A stretch of DNA of 64,000 bases from Caenorhabditis remanei (lineage: Eukaryota > Nematoda > Chromadorea > Rhabditida > Rhabditidae): positions 6,572,001-6,636,000 of the forward strand of contig NC_071329.1 in assembly GCF_010183535.1 (NCBI RefSeq). The letters run 5' to 3'. Of this stretch, positions 11,607 through 23,405 are shown piece by piece. Every line of letters starts with the position of its first letter. Position 1 is the stretch's first letter. The notes beneath the pieces were generated by a model. The model saw nothing but the letters and a program-made list of their open reading frames with translations. It was not told where the DNA came from and did no database searches. The position numbers and the translations under genes are program-made.

Positions 11607-13948
11607 CAGAGAAACTAGAGTGAATGATTTCTTTGCGTCTCCTTTCTAACCATACTCTATGAAAGCCTGGAAGGTGTCATAAAATTGTAAAAACAAGATG
11701 TTAAGTGAGGAGACGCAGAGAAGTCAGACAGTCTAGCTTCTCTGCGCTCTCTTTCTCTCTCGCCGTCCCAGGGTCCTGTCTTAAAAGACGCATATCTCAA
11801 GAACCACAGCAGATAGAAAAAAGTTGTCAACTGCAAAAATGAAGATCCAGACTGGATCTGCATTTTTCATATAAAAGTTGTATCATCGGAACCAATTTTC
11901 ACACTGTAAACCGCTGTCAAAGTTGGAAATTTTTCAACAAAAAAACGGTTTCTTTCCAAGTTTCCCAATAGCAAAAACTCACTAAATCCATTATTCTTCG
12001 GCATGACGGGCTTTGCTACAAACTCCCTCCTCGCCACTTGATCCATCTCACTAATCCGTCCTCTCGTATCCTCCAAAATTGGGAACAGCCGACACGAAGT
12101 ACTCAATTCAGTTGGTCTCCATCCCAGCGATAACCAATTCTTCGTTTCGAAATCTAGAATAACTTCGACTTCATTATCGACACGTCTCGAATAGATGCGA
12201 TCGTTGGCTGAGAGATCGTGTCGTTGGTAGCATCTCGGATTGAACATTCCATACATTGGAAGGTCCGCTGCAACTGGCTCGTCGTAGGCGAAGCAGTGGT
12301 CGTTTTGGGAATTGAATTCTGGAAAAATGGGAAAATGAGAGGGACATCCGGATGTCTGGAAGTGTGACAGACATCCAAATTCGTTGAAATGGGGCGGGAC
12401 AACTGTGAATGAAAGACTGTTGTTCAGAATTTCGACTTGGTGGACATCCAGATAAACAGATAAGTAAGCTTTTTTTTTTGGAAAATTTGGAAAATTTCAA
12501 AAATTTAGCCAAAATGATAATGAAAATTCCGTGTTTTAGCCTGATTCATAGTTCGAAAAACAATTTTTCGATTTTGGACATACGGAAATTCAAACACACA
12601 AACAGATATGCAATGCCCTTAGATTATAGTAAAAAACTCTGATCCATCTGGACATCTAGACAAACAGACACACAGACAAACTCACTCTGATCACATCGTT
12701 GACCGAAGAATCCATACGAACAGAAACAGCGTTTTTTAATCAATGAATCTGGCTGATCTCCACAAATTCCACCGTTCAAACAGTCGTCATTTGTCTCGCA
12801 TTGAGAGAAATACTGACACTGATTCCCCGTGAATCCACTCTCACATTGACACGTCGCATTCATCAGACTGCCACGTTGACTGCATTGCTCGTTTGCTTGG
12901 ACTGAAAATCAAAGAAATAAATTATCGGAAATAAGAAAAATAGAAGGTTACCACTTGTCCTGACGACATTCACATCGGCACACGAGCGGAATACTTTTCC
13001 ATTTTGCATGACTTGCTCAATGAGCAACATACATTGTTCACATGGGGAACGGAGTTTTATTAGTTGGAAGGTCTCTGTTTCGGTGATGACTCCGGGTAGT
13101 TGCTCGACGGTGAGACCATCTGAATCCACGAGACGGATACGGTAGGTGCTCTGGAAACAAAGTTATGAGAACAGGCTGGCTTCAAGAGCCTGTCACATGT
13201 TTAGTTAATGTTTTAGTGTTTCAAATTTATATACATCATATAGAAAAAATCTAGATCTTCGTTTTTGTAGTTGACAACTTTCCTCTAGCTCTTCTCGTTT
13301 TTGAGATATGCGCCTTTAAAATCAGGTACCTGGAAATGAGAGAGGAAGAGGGTGCAGAGAAGCTAGACTGTCTCACTTCTCTGTTTCTCTCTTCCAACCA
13401 TACTCTATGAAAACCTGGAAGGTGTCAGATTGTAAAAACAAAAAGTTAAATGAAGAGACGCAGAGAAATCAGACACTCTAATTTCTCTGCGCTCTCTTTC
13501 TCTCCCAGTTCCAGGTATCTGACTTTAAAGACGCTTATCTCAAAAGCTGAAACAGTTAGAAAAAAGTTGTCAACTGCAAAAATAGAGTTCTAGGTTTGAT
13601 CCATACAATGAATGTAAGTTCAAAAAGATCAGGCAAACTGGAGCACCAGTACTAGTGGTTAAAGTCTCCCATGGAAAACTCACATTCGTCGAAGCCGGTG
13701 TGATCCATGACACATTATACTCACTACCAATATGGAATGTTGTGTAGAATGCTGAAAATATGTTCTCAGTTTTCATTATGAGCTTGAATATTACGTTTCG
13801 TTGGTTTCGGCACCCCACATGGTGGCATCGTCAGGTCATCCGGAAGGTAGTCGAGTGGCGGGAATCGGGCTTGTGGGTAGGTCAAAAGGACTCCGGAATG
13901 GGCAGTCGGAATGATAGCCATGAGGAGGAGAAAAACGGAAGAAGACAT
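10173..13948 (-). CDS. secreted DOMON/EGF-like protein, probably GPI-anchored
   Basis: Eight exons on the minus strand (13795-13948, 13684-13751, 12952-13150, 12686-12901, 11983-12318, 11110-11328, 10851-11057, 10173-10366) join in frame to 530 aa. Residues 1-18 (MSSSVFLLLMAIIPTAHS) are a signal peptide. An N-terminal cysteine-containing domain begins GVLLTYPQARFPPLDY. Then come two EGF-like repeats: QCSQ...CQCESGFTGNQC and QCETNDDCLNGGIC...CFCSYGFFGQRC. A DOMON-type domain follows, with DRIYSRRVDNEVEVILDFE, NWLSLGWRP, HPMDCVDIIM and ADGRLF-like VRNGRLFISDFY. The tail is Thr/Pro/Ser-rich and ends in SSSSIFSLFLVILVVIYQL, a hydrophobic C-terminus without cytoplasmic residues, as expected of a GPI signal. 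Function is unknown; DOMON domains bind haem or sugar in other proteins. Introns carry two foldback elements of family B. The C. elegans counterpart is likely C34C6.3. Confidence 0.88.
10399..10836. mobile_element. TA-flanked foldback MITE (Tc/mariner-like ends)
   Basis: It begins TACAGTACCGTTCAAAAGT and ends CTTTTTGACCGTTACTGTA, inverted copies flanked by TA. Inner arms match each other: GTAGTTGACAACTTTTTTGT versus its approximate inverse, and CACTCCCTAGAGAGTTACG versus AAATTGCTAGGGAGTG. There is no transposase. The CAGT start and TA duplication point to a Tc1/mariner-mobilised non-autonomous element. A sibling lies at 29221-29674. It sits in the last intron of the DOMON/EGF gene. Confidence 0.7.
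11454..11862. repeat. foldback family B, copy 1 (GAGACGCAGAGAA type)
   Basis: An inverted-repeat element with outer arms AGATCAAAACTAGAT / ATCCAGACTGGATCT, then TTTTTGTAGTTGACAACTTT, TTTTGAGATATACGCCTTT, and inner arms GGCAGAGAAACTAGAGTG / CAGACAGTCTAGCTTCTCTG. A pure (GA)n microsatellite of about 45 bp (about 11561-11605) interrupts the left arm. It lies in an intron of the DOMON/EGF gene. Other copies are at 13243, 14080, 21198 and 23830, with a fragment at 22925. Confidence 0.7.
13243..13604. repeat. foldback family B, copy 2
   Basis: Same arms as copy 1: TTTTTGTAGTTGACAACTTT at the left and AAGTTGTCAACTGCAAAAAT at the right, with GTGCAGAGAAGCTAGACTGT and CAGACACTCTAATTTCTCTG in the centre. 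It lies in intron 2 of the DOMON/EGF gene. Confidence 0.65.
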
Positions 13949-14079
13949 CTAGAAAATGATATAAATGGGAAGGATAATAAGGAATACAAGTGAACGACAG
14001 AATGGTAAAAAGGTAAAACTTTGAAGTTGTATAACAAGGTTCGAAAGTAACAATAAGATTTTGAATTTATATTTAACAA

Positions 14080-14460
14080 TTAGAAAAGTCTTGATCTTTA
14101 ATTTTGTAGTTGACAACTTTTTGATAGCTCTTTTAGATTTTGAGATACAAGCGTTCAAAGACAGGTACTAGAAACGAAGCGAGAGAGACGCAGAGAAGCT
14201 AGAGTGTCTGGTTTCTCTGCGTCTCTTCTCTACCCAATAGTCTGAGGATTCTATCATCAAGAACGTTATGATTTCTTTGAAAGTTTCAAATATGAAACAA
14301 GAGGAGAGACGCAGAGAAGTCAGACACTCTAGCTTCTCTGCGTCCTCCCTCTCTCTCTCACTGCCTCAGGTACCTGTCTTCAAAGACTCATATCTCAAGA
14401 GCTCGGAGAGATATCAAAAAGTTGTCAACTACAAAAATAAAGATCCAGGTTTGATCTACA
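14080..14460. repeat. foldback family B, copy 3
   Basis: The arms are ATTTTGTAGTTGACAACTTT and AAAGTTGTCAACTACAAAAA; the core has GAGACGCAGAGAAGCTAGAG and CAGACACTCTAGCTTCTCTG. It lies just upstream (about 130 bp) of the DOMON/EGF start codon, so it may overlap that gene's promoter. Confidence 0.65.
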
Positions 14461-14479
14461 TTCTCATTACAAATTAAAA

Positions 14480-16270
14480 GCACTTGAAATAAAACTCAAC
14501 GCCGTGACGGAATGTCAAAATTTATCAGTTTACGTGCTAAATCACGGAATAGAAAATGAAAAGAACACAAACGCACAGGTAGAGAAAGTGTCATCCGAAA
14601 TGGCCATCACTTCTCTTTGATTCCTAAAAGAGGCCTAATGAGACGGAAAGTACGGGCAGTTTATGTGTGGGAGGGAAGGGGGGAGTAAAACTTGAACTCC
14701 TCTCAACACAGAGAGAGAGAGAGATTACGCAACCGAATTAGGCAAAACGAAATGAAAACTAGTGAGAAAAGTGAGAAAAACTATAAGGAAAAGGGGAAAA
14801 GGGAAATGAGGGTGATTATAGTGGATAATCAGTCAGTCAGTTTGGGGGGGGGATGCATATGTAAATGTTTGGATGGGAAATGAAAGTGGAAATGAGGTGA
14901 GGAGAAAGTCTCAGATTGGTAACTTTCAGAGAAAGTGATAATTCTCACGGAAATCTGTGAAGTAGGACATATAGTTGACTGGAAGGCGATCTGTCCCGGG
15001 GTCTGTGTGTCCGGATGTCCACTTCTCGGTTTCAGTGTGTTTGGTTCAAGATGTTTCGATTTTAAAACAGGAAACAGATGTCCAATTTTAAGAACCGTAA
15101 TATTTCTGTTTGTCGGGATGTCTCCAGTGAGGTTATCCTGATGTCTGTAAGAATGTCTGCCTATTCAGATGGCTGTCTGTCTAGATGCCGAGATGCCCAA
15201 ATTCAAAAACTCATAACAAAAACTCTCTACCTATCTGGCGCGCCTCTGACGCGTTTAGATTTGAAAAGTGTGCATCGGAACGTCCTTTCCGAGTTCTTGT
15301 AGGTCAGCGTGTTGTCTGTGCGAATTTCTGTCTATCCAGATGTCCAAAATGCATTTTTCTCTGTCCGGCAGGATATTCAGGTGTCCGCACTTAGAAAACT
15401 ATAATAGGGTACGGTAAGAGTACAATTGCATTAGCACGGCACGCTTCTTACGCTAATAAGAGATAAGTTGAAAACCAACTTCGAAGCGTCAAAAGAACGC
15501 CAGACTTTTCTTAATGGATACAATTCTATCAAAAACAAAAACGCCAAAGGCACGCCAGAACGACAATAAAATATTAATGGGAAATATATCACTTTCCCTT
15601 AACTTTTCCCCTTTTTATGTTACTATTTTTCGAGTGAAAAAGGGCGTTGTCCATTTCTTTTTTTTATCTGAATCAAGTGTAGGTTACACGGACATTTATT
15701 ATATTTTAGTATCCCCTTGTTTCACACTTTTTCTCTTTTTTTTTGAATTTTTTGCCGCCGGAAACACTTTGGTGCCGAAAAAAGAAACAGAAACATATGA
15801 CTGGTGAGAGAAGAGTAATGAGTGGGGGGAAATTGTTGGAATGTGAACGGAATGGTCATTTTTCTCGAGAGAGAGAGAGGGTTACGGTAGTTTTGTGTGA
15901 TTTTTCAGAAGGAAATAATGAAAAAAAAGGGGGAAACTTGTGACGGTAGAGACTAATATGTTTTTGTTTGTCTGGAAAAAATGATTGGGGAAACGTTTTT
16001 TGAAGTGGTCAGGTGAAATTTGAAAATACTGTTGTTGCTGTAATATTTTTTTTCGGGTGGAGAAGACATCAGGACACTCGGAAAAACAGACAGAGCGGAA
16101 AATCAATGTCCGAAAGTTAAGATTTGCTATTTAGTTTTTAGGCCCGTGTTTAATCGAGATTGCGTGGAAAAGGAAGCAGAAATCAGAAAGTTGGACATCC
16201 GGACATCACAGACACACAGATAGACATGAAAACCCTCGATTTTTTCGAAAAACGTAACATACAGATATCC
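14480..16270. other. intergenic, no gene seen
   Basis: No coding region is supported. It contains purine-rich runs (about 14700-14900), a dense tract of GTCTGT/TCCGGATGTCC words (about 14995-15390), a short fragment of the family-A MITE (TTAGCACGGCACGCTTCTTA near 15430) and copies of the GCGCCAG motif near 15236, 15494 and 15550. Confidence 0.5.
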
Positions 16271-16275
16271 GGACT

Positions 16276-16560
16276 AGCACTGTGCGAAAAAAATATTCAG
16301 AAACACTTTTTTTCGAAAATTTTTGACCGAAAAAAACCGAAAAATTCCAGAAAACCGTCTGAATTTTTCGGAGGCAAAAATCTTGAATTTGTATGAAAAC
16401 TGTAAGTATTTTAAGGAAAGATCCCCAAAAAGCAGTTTTTGTGTACAAAATTAGAAACAATTTCAGAAAAAAAAACCAAAAATCTCTCGTTTTGTTAACT
16501 AATTTTTTTTCTTCTGCTGAAAATTTTTCTAAAATTTTCAGCAGAAATTTCAAACAACAA
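16276..16560 (+). repeat. dispersed element C, copy 2
   Basis: It starts near CACTGTGCGAAAAAAATATT and carries the family core: GAGGCAAAAATCTTGAATTT, GTATGAAAACTGTAAGTATT, GTACAAAATTAGAAAC and AATTTCAGAAAA. It reads in the same direction as copy 1. Confidence 0.6.
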
Positions 16561-16635
16561 AAAAAACAATTACTGGGCTTCTAGGCCACAAGGATATAAA
16601 AACAGTATCTAGAAACCATCAGAAATGTAAAGTTA

Positions 16636-17712
16636 TTAGTACGGCACGTTTCTTCTCAGGCAACTCAATATTAATCTAATCCTACAACCGCATCAATCTA
16701 ATCTCAATCTAATTAGATTAGTGGATTTTGCTTGCGCAAACTTCGTTCGCGCCATGGATCCAAGAATAAGTCAGTACAAAACGCGCAAAATTTCTTTCAA
16801 TTTTTGTTTTAATGTTTTTTTCTAAGTTTTAATTCTCTATTTATGTATCGAAAGTCTGAAATCGTTGCGAACTAATTTCGTTTGCGGTTTTATCGACTTT
16901 TTCACGATTTTCAATTATTAAAAATTGTATTTTTCGATTTCTATGGCTCTTCAAGTCTTCAATTGTCGTCTTCAGTCTTCCACAACTTCCATTTGGTTTG
17001 GAAGAAAAGTCAACACTGCGATGAAATCATGAATAAATTCTTTGGTAAGCAAATTGTTTCGCTTTCAATTAGCCGTGAATATTAGTTCATTGCTCAGGTA
17101 TAATCGTCTACTTCTTCAACATCAGCGCTCTCTACACAAGCTTCGAAAAAAAGTATTTTGTGAGTTCCGAAATCAAACAGTTTTTTGGTAATTTCGTTCA
17201 TTTTACAGCAAAATTCGCTGAGTGGACGACAATGGACAGCAGCGGGGCAGAGAACAACGAGGACTTTTTCCACTTTCATTGCAATGGATTTTCGACTAAT
17301 TTCTGATTTTAATTTTCTGTATTATTTTCTATATTATTTTCTATACATTTCGATTGTAAAAACTCTTGTTTTTTATTTGAATAAATTTACTATTTCTTTT
17401 TTTACCTAAAGAATTTTCAAATTTTATCACAAGTTACACAAGATTTCACCCTAATCTAATGAGACGGCGCATTAATCTTACAAGATTGCTCATCAATCTA
17501 ATTAGACGCGGCATTAATCTAATCATGCCAACATTCAAGCTAATCTAACTGATGCCGCGTCTAATTAGATTGATATTGAGTTGCCTGAGTTACAAGCGCG
17601 CTCTACCGAAACCGGAGAAAATTGTGTGCGAAATTGAGAGACTCAGAGATAAAGCGACATTTTTCAAGGGCATTTCGGTGGAGCGCAGTTGCAAAAACTG
17701 TGCCGAGCTTAT
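16636..17712. repeat. family-A MITE split by a nested transposon
   Basis: The left piece 16636-16654 (TTAGTACGGCACGTTTCTT) and the right piece 17590-17712 (TTACAAGCGCGCTCTACCG...TGCCGAGCTTAT) are the two parts of one family-A element. Removing 16655-17589 and one copy of the duplicated TT recreates the intact GTTTCTTACAAGCGCGCTC seen in other copies. Confidence 0.75.
16655..17589. mobile_element. 935-bp DNA element nested in a MITE
   Basis: The terminal inverted repeats are CTCAGGCAACTCAATATTAA then TCTAAT at the left, and ATTAGATTGATATTGAG then TTGCCTGAG at the right: 26 bp with one mismatch, apparently flanked by TT. Sub-terminal TCTAATCTCAATCTAATTAG words recur at both ends. The interior (about 16720-17310) is not repetitive and includes several donor- and acceptor-like sites, but no transposase frame. 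It is non-autonomous and may carry captured sequence. Confidence 0.7.
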
Positions 17713-20700
17713 AGATCATCACTTTTGAAAATAAGCTGAGCATATCGTACGAATCAAAAAAACTTTCATCAACAGTCCAGCCCTTATAAATACCAATCTC
17801 ATCATCCTCCCACTTTCCAAAATACCGTACAATTTTTACGACTCGGAAATCCTTGTAGTTAAGACTCCCCTCTCTCTCTCTTCAACTAAAACGGTATGTT
17901 TTACGGTCATCATTAGGCTGGAAGGCGGTGTGGAAAAAAGAAGGAGAAGCAGATTCAGATGAAAAGGAGAAAAAGTGAGATGAGAAGAAGAAGAAGCAAT
18001 TCAAATGAGGTAGGAGGAGAAGAGGACAACAGGCAGATTGGCCGAAACGCTTTCCCGATTGAAAAAAGGAGAAAAAACTAAGGTCTTTTCGACCGGTTCG
18101 GACATGCTTTTAGCCGAGACACAGGACGGCGAACTAAGTTGCCAAATGGGAAGAAGCGGCAAAGGTGCGCCAGTTTTACAAAAAGCTGTTCATAGCGGGG
18201 GCGATAGTGAATGAAATTGAGTGCCAATGAGAAACCAAAAAGCCAGAATGCGCCTCAGGCGCACCAGACTGAAGTTCGAAATCCCGGCTGTTCTCGCGCC
18301 AAACGCGCCCCAGCCTAGACAATCTTAGCGGAAAGTTATGCAATTACAAGAAAAAAGCACCAAAGCGCGCCAGTTGAATGTTGAAATAAGAGACAAGGAA
18401 TCAGAACGAAAATTAGCGTCAACGGTGCGCCAGCCAAAGTACTTTTTTATTTTGAAAAGAAGGGTTTCAGGTATCAGAAATCATAAAATGGTTTTGTAAC
18501 AGAACATTGAAGTGTAAGATTTTTATAATGACTGGTGCGCGTTCGGCGCGTTTTGGATAACTGCAATTTTTGGAATATCTGGATTTTAGATAAGTTGAAA
18601 CTGTGATTTCTGGGGACTCAGAAAATTGAGAAATTTAAGAAAAGTACAATAATTGGATATCTGGAAACTTAGAAATATAAAAAATTGGATATGTGAACAT
18701 ACAGATATCCGGACACCCTGAAAGGATATTTGGACATACAAACGATTTACAGACAGAACATTTCAGAATATCTTTTGAAATTTGGACATTTGGACATCTG
18801 GATACACAAACAGAGCAATATTTTCATAGTTCCTGGACCCAACAGCTTGGATATTTGACCCAAGAGGACATCCGGACATACAGACACACAAACAGACGAG
18901 TCCCCCAACTCTCAGAATATCCAAACAGTTTATCCTAATTCTTGGAAAAAGTAAATATTTGTGTAGAGGTCTCGAGTGGAAAGTTTTCTTTCGAAATTCA
19001 GAATTCATTCCGGAACAGGAAATCCGAAAAATGAAAGGATCACACAAGAAGAGAAAAAAGAGAATAAAAAAGGATAAATGTTCCAGACTATTCTCTCTGT
19101 GTCCAAAATAGAAACCAGTTGAACGGGGGAGAATGGTTTTGCAAGAAGTTCATCCCCCTCTCTCTATCTATATATGGATATTTATGAGAATTAAAAGAGG
19201 AAAGAGGAGGTGTTTATCAGTCAAGTGGAAAATAGGCTTTTTATTATGTGTGACCATTTGTAGAGAGGAGGAATTAAGGATATGTGTGTGTTCGTTTTTA
19301 TTGGTTTTTGTGATGGTATTGATAACTGGGGAGAGGGGGGAGGATTACATCTTGTCAGCTGTTTTTGTGTTAATAAATGATAAGAAGGTTAGGGATACTG
19401 TAGTTTTATGATAACTGGAATGTGAGGGATGAACTAGAGTGTATGAGAACAGTTTCAGTAAAAAAGAATGGAAAAAGGGGTTTTAAAAAACTGTGGACAA
19501 GACATTCTGGTAATTTTTGGCGCAAAGTCAGCAGGTATTCGTCGTTTAGTATCCACTTTTGTTGGGTGTGTAGATCAAAAATAGAGCTTCACTTTTGTAG
19601 TTGAAAACTTTTTTAAACAGGTTCTCCCTAGAGAGTTGTGGTCAATCAATCTCAGCAGTTCATAAATCTCACTGTTTTGCTTTGAGATTATATTGACGAG
19701 CTCTCTATAGGAAAGGAAAAGTGGTCAAACACAATTTTTGATTACATCTACAAAATTGTCAAAAAAATTGAGCCCATGTGACAATTCTTGGCACCGTGAC
19801 ACATGCTCGAAAGTTCTACTTTTCAACTGAAACTGGCAGTTTTGCTATCTTTATGTCCAGTACTATACATGGACAATACATACTATATAAGGATTGGAAA
19901 CCCAGATGACATTTCTAGCAAGTTTTGTTTCAAAGTTGTGATCTACAAAAGCTGAGATCTAGGTTTATTCGGAAGCTTGAACAATTTTACCGAAACTCTC
20001 AAACTTCAATAACTGTTCAGAAAAACTCCGTTTATTGAAACATTGATAGTTGGCAGAACCTTTTTAAGCGCCAAAGATACGCCAGATCCTTTAAAAAAGT
20101 TTTTGATATATTGCAGCTTGAACGTTCTAAAACCAGACGTGTTGAAACTGACAATACAAAAGACGAAAACATGTACCCGAGGGAAACAAAGTCTCTAAAA
20201 GTGAGCCTTTTGGACATCTGGACATCTTAAACACAGACAGACAAAACAACATCACAAATGGAAACTTTGATACCAAGAAGGAAGCTAAATTCATGCAATT
20301 CTTAAAGATGAAAAAGCATAATAATAATATCCTGAAGGATCCTCTTATCGCTTCAAAATACAAGAAAAAGTCAAAGATTTCATTTCGCGGAAAAGCCGAT
20401 CAAAAATCTTCTAGACATGAAATATGTGTTGTTTTTTCTCCTTATTTCAACACAAAACTTTCATACTCTTTCCCCGTCCGTCCGTCCGTTAGCAACACTT
20501 GTCCTTCTTCTTCTTCATCTCAAAAGAATAGAATGAAGAAGAGACTATTCACAGTTCCATCACTTTGACCAACCACAACACATAAACCTCCTGAGAGAGG
20601 GAGGCGCCCCCTCAGAGGCAGTTGAATGGCAATGTGTCACTTTTGCGCTAAAAAGGACAGTGAGGAAGGGATGGAAAGAAGGAGAGATGGTACGGGTTGA

Positions 20701-21190
20701 TATGAAGTTGCTTTGATGGACATCCGGATACACAGATATACGGTCAGACATTTCAATATCAGAAAAATATAGGTACGGTACCTGGAAGTTAGGAAGGGAG
20801 AGCTGGTGCTTATTGCGACATCCGGATGCATGGACATACAGACAGATGGAAAGCACAGACTGAAAGAATGTCACTTGATAATCCAGATACTGGGACATCC
20901 GGACACACAGATCCACTAATTCTCAAAAAAATTGAATCGGTTGCTTATGAGCGAGAAACTTCAATATATCAAGAATATATTAAAGTCTGGAGAGCTTTCT
21001 GCGCATTTTTTGTGCAAAGTTGAGTCGGTCTCGTTAGAAATACATGAAAAACCTCAATTTAGTTTCAAAAACTTTCTGAAAAACCGGCTTACAGACAAGA
21101 TACACTTAACACTACTTGAGCAGGAAAAGTAGAAAAGTTTGTATAAGTGTAACTCCGTTGGACCATTATTTATCAAGTCAAATTTATATT
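17713..21190. other. intergenic, no gene seen
   Basis: Purine-rich sequence at about 17930-18020 is followed by a cluster of GCGCCAG-type motifs (about 18160-18560, six copies in both orientations). Tracts of GGACATCCGGACA and CAGACA words lie at about 18700-18900 and 20720-20910. About 19560-20030 is a degenerate relative of the TA-flanked foldbacks (CTCCCTAGAGAGTT). None of the small ORFs here has convincing codon use or splice context. Confidence 0.5.
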
Positions 21191-21197
21191 GAAAATG

Positions 21198-21585
21198 TAG
21201 ATAAAATCTAGATCTTCATTTTTGATTATGACAAATTTTTTGTATCTCTTCCAATTTTTGAGATATACGTCTTCAGAGTCAAACTACTGAAACTGAAAGA
21301 GTGAGAGAGGGCAGAGAAACTAGAGTGTCTGGCTTCTCTGCGTCTCTTCACTAGCTTGAGAGCTGAGGTACTCAATGAGCAGGTGATAAATTTCAAGATT
21401 CAAATCCAGGAGTTTTTTCACATAAAAAAGATACGCAGAGAAGTCAGACACTCTAACTTCTTTGCGCTCTCTCATTCTTTCAGTTTCAGTAGCTTGACTT
21501 TAAAGGTGTATATCTCAAAAACTAGAAGAGCTAGGCTAGAAAAAAGTTGTAAACTATAAAGACAGAGCTACAGAGTAGCTCCATC
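21198..21585. repeat. foldback family B, copy 4
   Basis: The arms contain TTTTGAGATATACGTCTTCA / TAAAGGTGTATATCTCAAAA, with inner GGCAGAGAAACTAGAGTGTC / CAGACACTCTAACTTCTTTG. It is more diverged than copies 1-3. Confidence 0.6.
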
Positions 21586-21599
21586 TAAAAAACTTAAAT

Positions 21600-23400
21600 T
21601 CTGAACAGTGGGGCACTACGTGTGATCGTGGTGCGTGTGATCGTGGTGCGTTTGCATAGTTAGTAATAACTATTCTTCATCTTGAAAGACATTCACTCGA
21701 AATTTGAACAAACAATAGAATTTGAGAAGTTAGGTAATATCCACTTATTCATCGAGAAAATTACATACTTATGAGAAGATTCGTGGAACTAGTCGCATCT
21801 AATGTGAAGGAGGGAGTAGGGTTCACGAGACCATAACCGGTTGGTATGCTTACTAGGTGTTATTTTGAGAAACGGTGGAACAAATCTTCTCGAAACGAAA
21901 TCCCTTAGAGAACTGGTAATGGAAACTTGAATCTATTGAAGAGAGGAGATCAAAAACTTTACTTTTTTTGAAGAACATTTTTTGGTGAACGCTGCACAGA
22001 TTATGCAAGGATAATCTTTCAAGAAATATCGGATTATTAGAGAAAATCTTTCTGTGTATCGGTTTGTCCGGATGTCCGCCTTCAACATTATAATCCTGAG
22101 GAAAGAAGGGGCAGCCAAAACATCATTAATGACATAATATAAAAATTCCAATTCCGCTAAAAAAGAAAACAAGACAAAAATATTTTTGAAAAAGGTGGAA
22201 TAGATTGAATCTATTCTTGTGAATGGCATGGGGGAACCTGAAGTATTTTTCTCTTATCTCGCACCATTTATCTCCGTGTTTCTTTTTGAGGTTTTTAACC
22301 CATCCCTCCTCGGCGTTTCATCTTTTTCGGGTGTTTTCGAAATGAATTGAGAAATGGGTTGGTTGAATTTTTCGGGAGCAAATGGATGAGGACTGGAACA
22401 GGCTCCTTGTTGTGATATCTGGGTTATTTTGAAATTCAGACGGCTTAAAACCAAACACAGGTCACACATACCGTAAATACTGTATTATTACGGCAACTGT
22501 AATAGAACGGCACCTGTATTATAACGGCACCCCATCTATACTCAGAGTTCATGAATATGATTATCAGTGTTTTTTATTATGAGTGCTTTTTCTTGGCTCT
22601 GATTAGAAGCAGCGCGATTAGTAACCTCTTGATCAACAAATAGAACGCTCGAAAAAGTTGTTTCGTTTAATTTTAATGAGTTTTTGAAACCAAAAAATTT
22701 CTCTGGGCGCCAGTTGAAAAAAATAAAGGCATGTCGTTGTAAAACAGTAAGTACGGGGAATGTTTTAAAAAAATTCAAAATGTGGATCTACCTTTGCTAA
22801 GTATTTCTCCAAACAAGAAGCATTTTCTCGCTTCTCAACATTCGCCGGTTTTAAAACGTACTGATTTCAGAATGGCTAGTTTTGAAAAGTATGGAGCCAA
22901 GTGAACAACTTGACTCCCTCCGAGTCATAGAGGAGACGCAGAGAAGTCAGACACTCTTGCTTCTCTGCCCCTCTCTCTGCTTCTCTGCCCCCCTACACTC
23001 TCTTCATTGCAGAATCTTTGTTTAATTCAAAAACCACAATAGCTAGATCACAGTTCCAAATACAAAAATGGAGATCTGGGTTTGATCTATTAGCTTAACA
23101 TAAATTCAAGCAAGCGCCAGTGGATATTGCACAGTGCTCTCAAAGTTAGCTATTTGTCCTATTTTTTTTACTCGGTTTCTCCAAGAAATTAATTTTATGA
23201 AACCTATTAAAATGTTGTCAATTGTACACGGAAATCTGATTATTTCAAATTGAAATATATACTAAAGAATCATAATGTTAGTTAGTTTATTCCTTTATTA
23301 TTATTATATCGGCATGGCAGTAAAAAATATTTCATCAACACAGAAAACCTGTTTAATTAAAATTTTGAGACAATCATTTCAAAACCAGCAAACCCGAATG
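21600..23400. other. intergenic, no gene seen
   Basis: A small tandem repeat of GTGTGATCGTGGTGC occurs near 21620-21650. A partial family-B foldback lies at about 22925-23095. The stretch contains no supported exon, although it is downstream of the minus-strand membrane-protein gene ending at 23406 and must hold its 3' UTR. Confidence 0.45.
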
Positions 23401-23405
23401 TTAAG

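Noticed and set aside
16882..17409. ORFs inside the nested 935-bp element as a transposase
   Set aside because: Short frames on both strands without catalytic motifs. Donor- and acceptor-like sites are present but no coherent protein could be assembled.
20560..20916. 118-codon minus ORF
   Set aside because: It runs through GGACATCCGG/CAGACA word tracts that are dispersed repeats; codon pattern is not convincing.
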